NCBI GenBank assembly: GCA_905331475.1
Contig: CAJNYU010000751.1
Location: forward strand, 45,426 to 109,425
DNA: 64,000 nucleotides
Direction of reading: 5' to 3'
Source: Rotaria socialis
Taxonomy: Eukaryota > Rotifera > Eurotatoria > Philodinida > Philodinidae
The notes beneath the pieces were generated by a model. The model saw only the letters and a program-made list of their open reading frames with translations, was not told the origin of the DNA and ran no database searches. This document shows, piece by piece, positions 60,677-64,000 of the stretch. Both the position numbers and the translations under genes were made by a program. The first letter of the stretch is position 1; each line of letters starts with the position of its first letter.

Positions 60677-62486
60677 ATGACATTGCTAACATCTTGTTTG
60701 ATACGAGCTCATTTGGTATATCGGCCGTGCTATCGATTTTATACGAATTCAGCTGCACGTACTATCGATGTACATTCAACACCACAAGAACCGATTAAAT
60801 CCAAAGTTGAACAACCATTTCGAACATCGATTGATGACCCTGTATGAATAAATAAAATGAAAATGATTGTCCTTACTTTTGAAGTTTTCTTGTTTTTTAA
60901 AGGTTTTACATTCAGAAAAAGATCTAGGTTTATTTTATAAAGTCAATCCCGAGGAGTTAAAAAAATTGAGTCCATTTGGTAAAGCACTTCCGTTGCAATT
61001 TCGTGAAGAGGTAAAATGAATTTTTGTTTATTGTTGAATTTCAGCGTAAAAGAATTTCCTTTCATAGTGCGAAGCATTCAATGAAACATCTGTTATGATC
61101 CGACAACCATCACTCGACATCATTAAATTAATCAAACAAATTAATTGGAATTTACCTCCATTAAAAATAGTACTTTGTAAGGATTTTGTTCTTGTTGAAT
61201 ACGATTTTCTATGCGTGTTTTTCTCATTAAAGTTCCTGCTGAAGCTGGTGTTGGCATGAGTTTATGTCTTTTTCATGTTTTACACTATGGTTTTCGTAAG
61301 AAAATGTTACTTGTTAATACACCAACAGGTATGAACATTTTGTCTTGAGTAACGATAGACACAAAACAAACAAACCAACATTTTTTCTTTGCATTTCTAG
61401 CATCGGAAGTGCTTAAATTAGTATTAGACGCAACACCGTCGCCAAGCAATGAACTAATGTGGGATACACCTGCAGCAGCTAGTACCTGGTTGAAAACATT
61501 TGCTATTAACAATGAAGAAATACTTAAAGAAACAGATGTAAACATGTTTACTTATCCATATTCATGCTTTGGATTCGTTTTTCTTTTAGTTTCGCACGAA
61601 ATTTTCTTACACATGGAGTGCTCGAGAATCGACACCAGCTGGAACACATCTTCTTGACCTTATTGCTTATGTAAGTTAAATATTAAAATACTTTATAGGA
61701 CAACAAAAATTAGCTATTTAGGCAACTGACCGAATTAAATATGCATCAGGATGTGTAGCTGCTATTGTTAAAGAAATTAAAGCTCAAGTCAGAGAAAAAG
61801 AGTAAATTCAAATTTCAGAAAGAAATAAACACTGCTCATGTTTCTTATTTACAATTAGTATTAAAACATTAGTAACATTTGATACTATCAATAGTTATTA
61901 TGGACCAACATGGATTGTGAAACCTGATAAATCAACAGTATGATAATTAGTTTTTCTTCTCTAGATGCTTAGTTTTCTATTTTTTTCTAGGTAAAGCCAA
62001 ATGAAGTAACAGTTGTAAAAGCTCTACAGGAACTATTATTACCCGATTGGAATAATGCTTTTATTGTTACTACTATTGGACCAAAAGGTGTTATAACACC
62101 TAAAGTACGAGAAAAGCATAATTGGGTTGTTAGACATGGACATTATCGTACGGAACATCGTCTACCCGGTGTACTTATGTATGATGGGCCAATGACTGTT
62201 AAATCTTTGTTAGGAACTGATGTAAGTTTATTTCGATTTTTACAATATAATAGAAATGTTTAGTGATGTTCTTTTTTGTTACTAGGGTATTGAAGCACTT
62301 GAACCATTTGTACCCATTCAAGTAGAAAAATATACTGAAAGTGAATTCAATAATCAATATAGATATTATATTGATCGAAACTGGATGCAAAATTATCGTG
62401 GCCGAGAAGAAGAAGGACGAAAAGAAATTTTGTTTTTTTCAGCCAGGAATCCATCTGAAATGGCTAAATTTGTTGGTTCTCGTTGA
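60677..62486 (+). CDS. DAP3: Mitochondrial small-ribosomal-subunit protein mS29 (DAP3)
   Basis: Ten exons (60677-60841, 60903-61010, 61068-61176, 61233-61328, 61401-61537, 61590-61670, 61722-61801, 61859-61937, 61991-62221, 62286-62486) sum to 428 aa. DAP3 is a P-loop GTP-binding protein of the mitochondrial 28S subunit head. The N-terminus is Arg/Ser/Thr-rich (LIRAHLVYRPCYRFYTNSAA), fitting a mitochondrial targeting peptide. Family blocks: YKVNPEELKKLSPFGKALPL, SVMIRQPSLDIIKLIK, FHVLHYGFRKKMLLVNTPT, STWLKTFAINNEEILKETD, WSARESTPAGTHLLDLI, LVTFDTINSYYGPTWIVKPD, GIEALEPFVPIQVEKYTESE and LFFSARNPSEMAKFV. The Walker A region reads AEAGVGMSLC, where the family has GxxGTGKT: the Lys is Met. Exon borders on both sides of that motif are clean. 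It shares a promoter with PGRMC. Confidence 0.9.
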
Positions 62487-62544
62487 TAAAATGTAAATAT
62501 CAAACGATAAGATGTTTAACTAACAAAACTTGTAAACATCTTAA

Positions 62545-62550
62545 AATAAA
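62545..62550 (+). terminator. Polyadenylation signal AATAAA for DAP3
   Basis: AATAAA about 60 nt after the DAP3 stop codon. Confidence 0.5.
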
Positions 62551-64000
62551 GATAGGTCCATTATAGAAATCGTGGCTTATTCTTTTTTTATTAATATTAA
62601 AGCATTGAATAGTTTTTCCTCTGGTGACAAGATAAATTACGGAGTCGTGTGAAATTCTATAATTGCTGACTCGTGTGCGACGTGATCAACATTTGTTTTT
62701 GTGTAAGCTATATGTCATTCGCGAAGGTCAACTACATCGATTATAAGAGCAAAAGCGACATTTATGCGTGTAAAGCGATGTAAACATGGAACTTTTTCCA
62801 ATGATTTTTAGGACTACATTCAAACATTAGAATGACCAATGAGAAATTCACTTGGTATCTAATCGTACTTCTTCATTCATAGAGTCAATCGCTCACGAAC
62901 TAAGTGATCTCAGTTAATTTTACTTGGTCGCTTCGATTTTGTTACCTGAGCATCACCAACGTAACTTTAAACAAATCAGATGTGATTTATTCTATGACTT
63001 CTTCGTGTGAAGATTGTAAACTGAAGAAATCAATATCAAAGACGTCTTTTATTTTGTTGATCTAGCTGATCATTGTATTTTCGATAGAGAAATTCCTTCA
63101 AACCATCGCTTTACTTGATAATCTGGTGTTCGATCCATTTCACAAGTAATAATTATAAAGCCCTTCTTACAGCGAAGCCAATAGATAAGTTTTTATTCGA
63201 AATGAAAACATTTGTAGTTTTTCTCGAATAAATCATTTTGTTATTTCGACTCGGTGGTAATAACATTTATGAGCAGCACTAATAGCAGTTTATTATAGAA
63301 GTCATTAGTAAAATAGAACATAATTGTATGATTTTTGGATATTTGATCAGAGCTATTGTTTCATCATTTTAATTGAATAAAGTCAAACAAGAATAAGATA
63401 TTGAGATATTTTCAAGGATTATATAATTTTTTTGTAAATAGATAAGCAGAGTATTTCTTATAAAATATTCATTTAATACATTTAATCATTATAAGATAAT
63501 ATTCCAAAATGGTTTTCAATCAAATAATTAGCTATTTTTTAAAGTAAAACTCTTCATTTAGAACAGTAAATAATTAAGACATGGAATTCTCAGCATATTT
63601 CTAATTAATCTATTTCTATTTAAAATTTTTAAAATATCGGAAAATCTATTATATATATTTTAATTTAATTGAAATAAATAAATTTTACAGAGAAAGATTT
63701 GCTCAAAATATTAATTATATATTTTTATATGAACCAAATCATAATAGATAACGATAAGGTATAATACTTGGTTTTTAATTGTGTTCCTCATCACAAAACG
63801 TTGCAAGGAAAATATTGACCAAAAAACACGATCAGATACTATTTCGAGATAATTCTGAATCTGGAAAATAGTTTCATGATTGATATTCTATCAATACAAA
63901 TATTTAAATACACATTAATTAATATTCAGTGTTAGGGATTCTTGAATATTTAATCGAGTATCGCTTTTAAAAACAAAGAAAAGAGCTCAGTTTCTATGCC
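62551..64000. other. 3' flank and intergenic DNA to window end
   Basis: About 1.45 kb, very AT-rich towards the right. I find no exon, RNA gene or repeat. The next gene must start beyond the window. Confidence 0.4.

Noticed and set aside
1-64000. CRISPR arrays, bacterial operons, integrases or other prokaryotic systems
   Set aside because: No spaced direct repeats and no prokaryotic gene layout; the spliced genes show this is animal nuclear DNA.

Overview
This 64 kb window is animal nuclear DNA. It is AT-rich, with single-copy metazoan genes cut into many short exons by GT-AG introns that are mostly 45-120 nt but sometimes reach 2 kb. The best guess for the organism is a bdelloid rotifer. 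The spliced, tailed histone H2A at 48541-49355 resembles the unusual H2A variants reported from bdelloids, and the compact AT-rich gene style fits. That assignment is inferred from features, not from a search.

I rebuilt the exon chains by hand from reading frame, splice signals and remembered family alignments. For every complete multi-exon gene listed, the exon lengths add up to a whole number of codons. Layout: 1-517 (-) 5' part of a DEPDC1-like DEP protein; 803-3373 (+) sterol O-acyltransferase; 3911-4471 (-) small ankyrin protein with NRARP-like layout; 6394-7115 (-) secreted Cys protein; 7249-10235 (+) heat-shock factor; 11170-11412 (-) hypothetical; 13555-22114 (+) F-BAR protein; 22897-24118 long inverted repeat; 24119-29522 gene-poor; 29523-30819 (+) fructose-1,6-bisphosphatase; 31109-33338 (+) ULK3 kinase; 33658-34329 (-) ING4/5; 34501-38070 (-) VPS39; 38168-39106 (-) DCP1; 39592-42584 (-) ANKEF1; 43133-44852 (-) truncated ANKEF1 paralog; 45848-47955 (+) STIP1/HOP; 48541-49355 (-) H2A variant; 50705-51974 (+) broken GPCR holding an assembly gap; 53697-56678 (-) STARD3; 56807-59121 (-) KRIT1; 59483-60424 (-) PGRMC; 60677-62486 (+) DAP3/mS29.

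The genes do not form one pathway, but some themes recur. Sterol handling: SOAT, STARD3, PGRMC. Late endosome/HOPS tethering and contact sites: VPS39, STARD3. Heat-shock axis: HSF and its likely target STIP1. Several neighbours are head-to-head with short shared promoters (DEPDC1/SOAT, Cys protein/HSF, PGRMC/DAP3); the last has a striking CCAAT/E-box palindrome.

No clear new multi-gene system is visible. The items most worth checking are the long inverted repeat with an exon-like core, the tailed H2A with a GC-AG intron, the KRIT1 without its N-terminal half, the DAP3 with a degenerate P-loop, the truncated ANKEF1 tandem copy, and the GPCR that may be broken by assembly.
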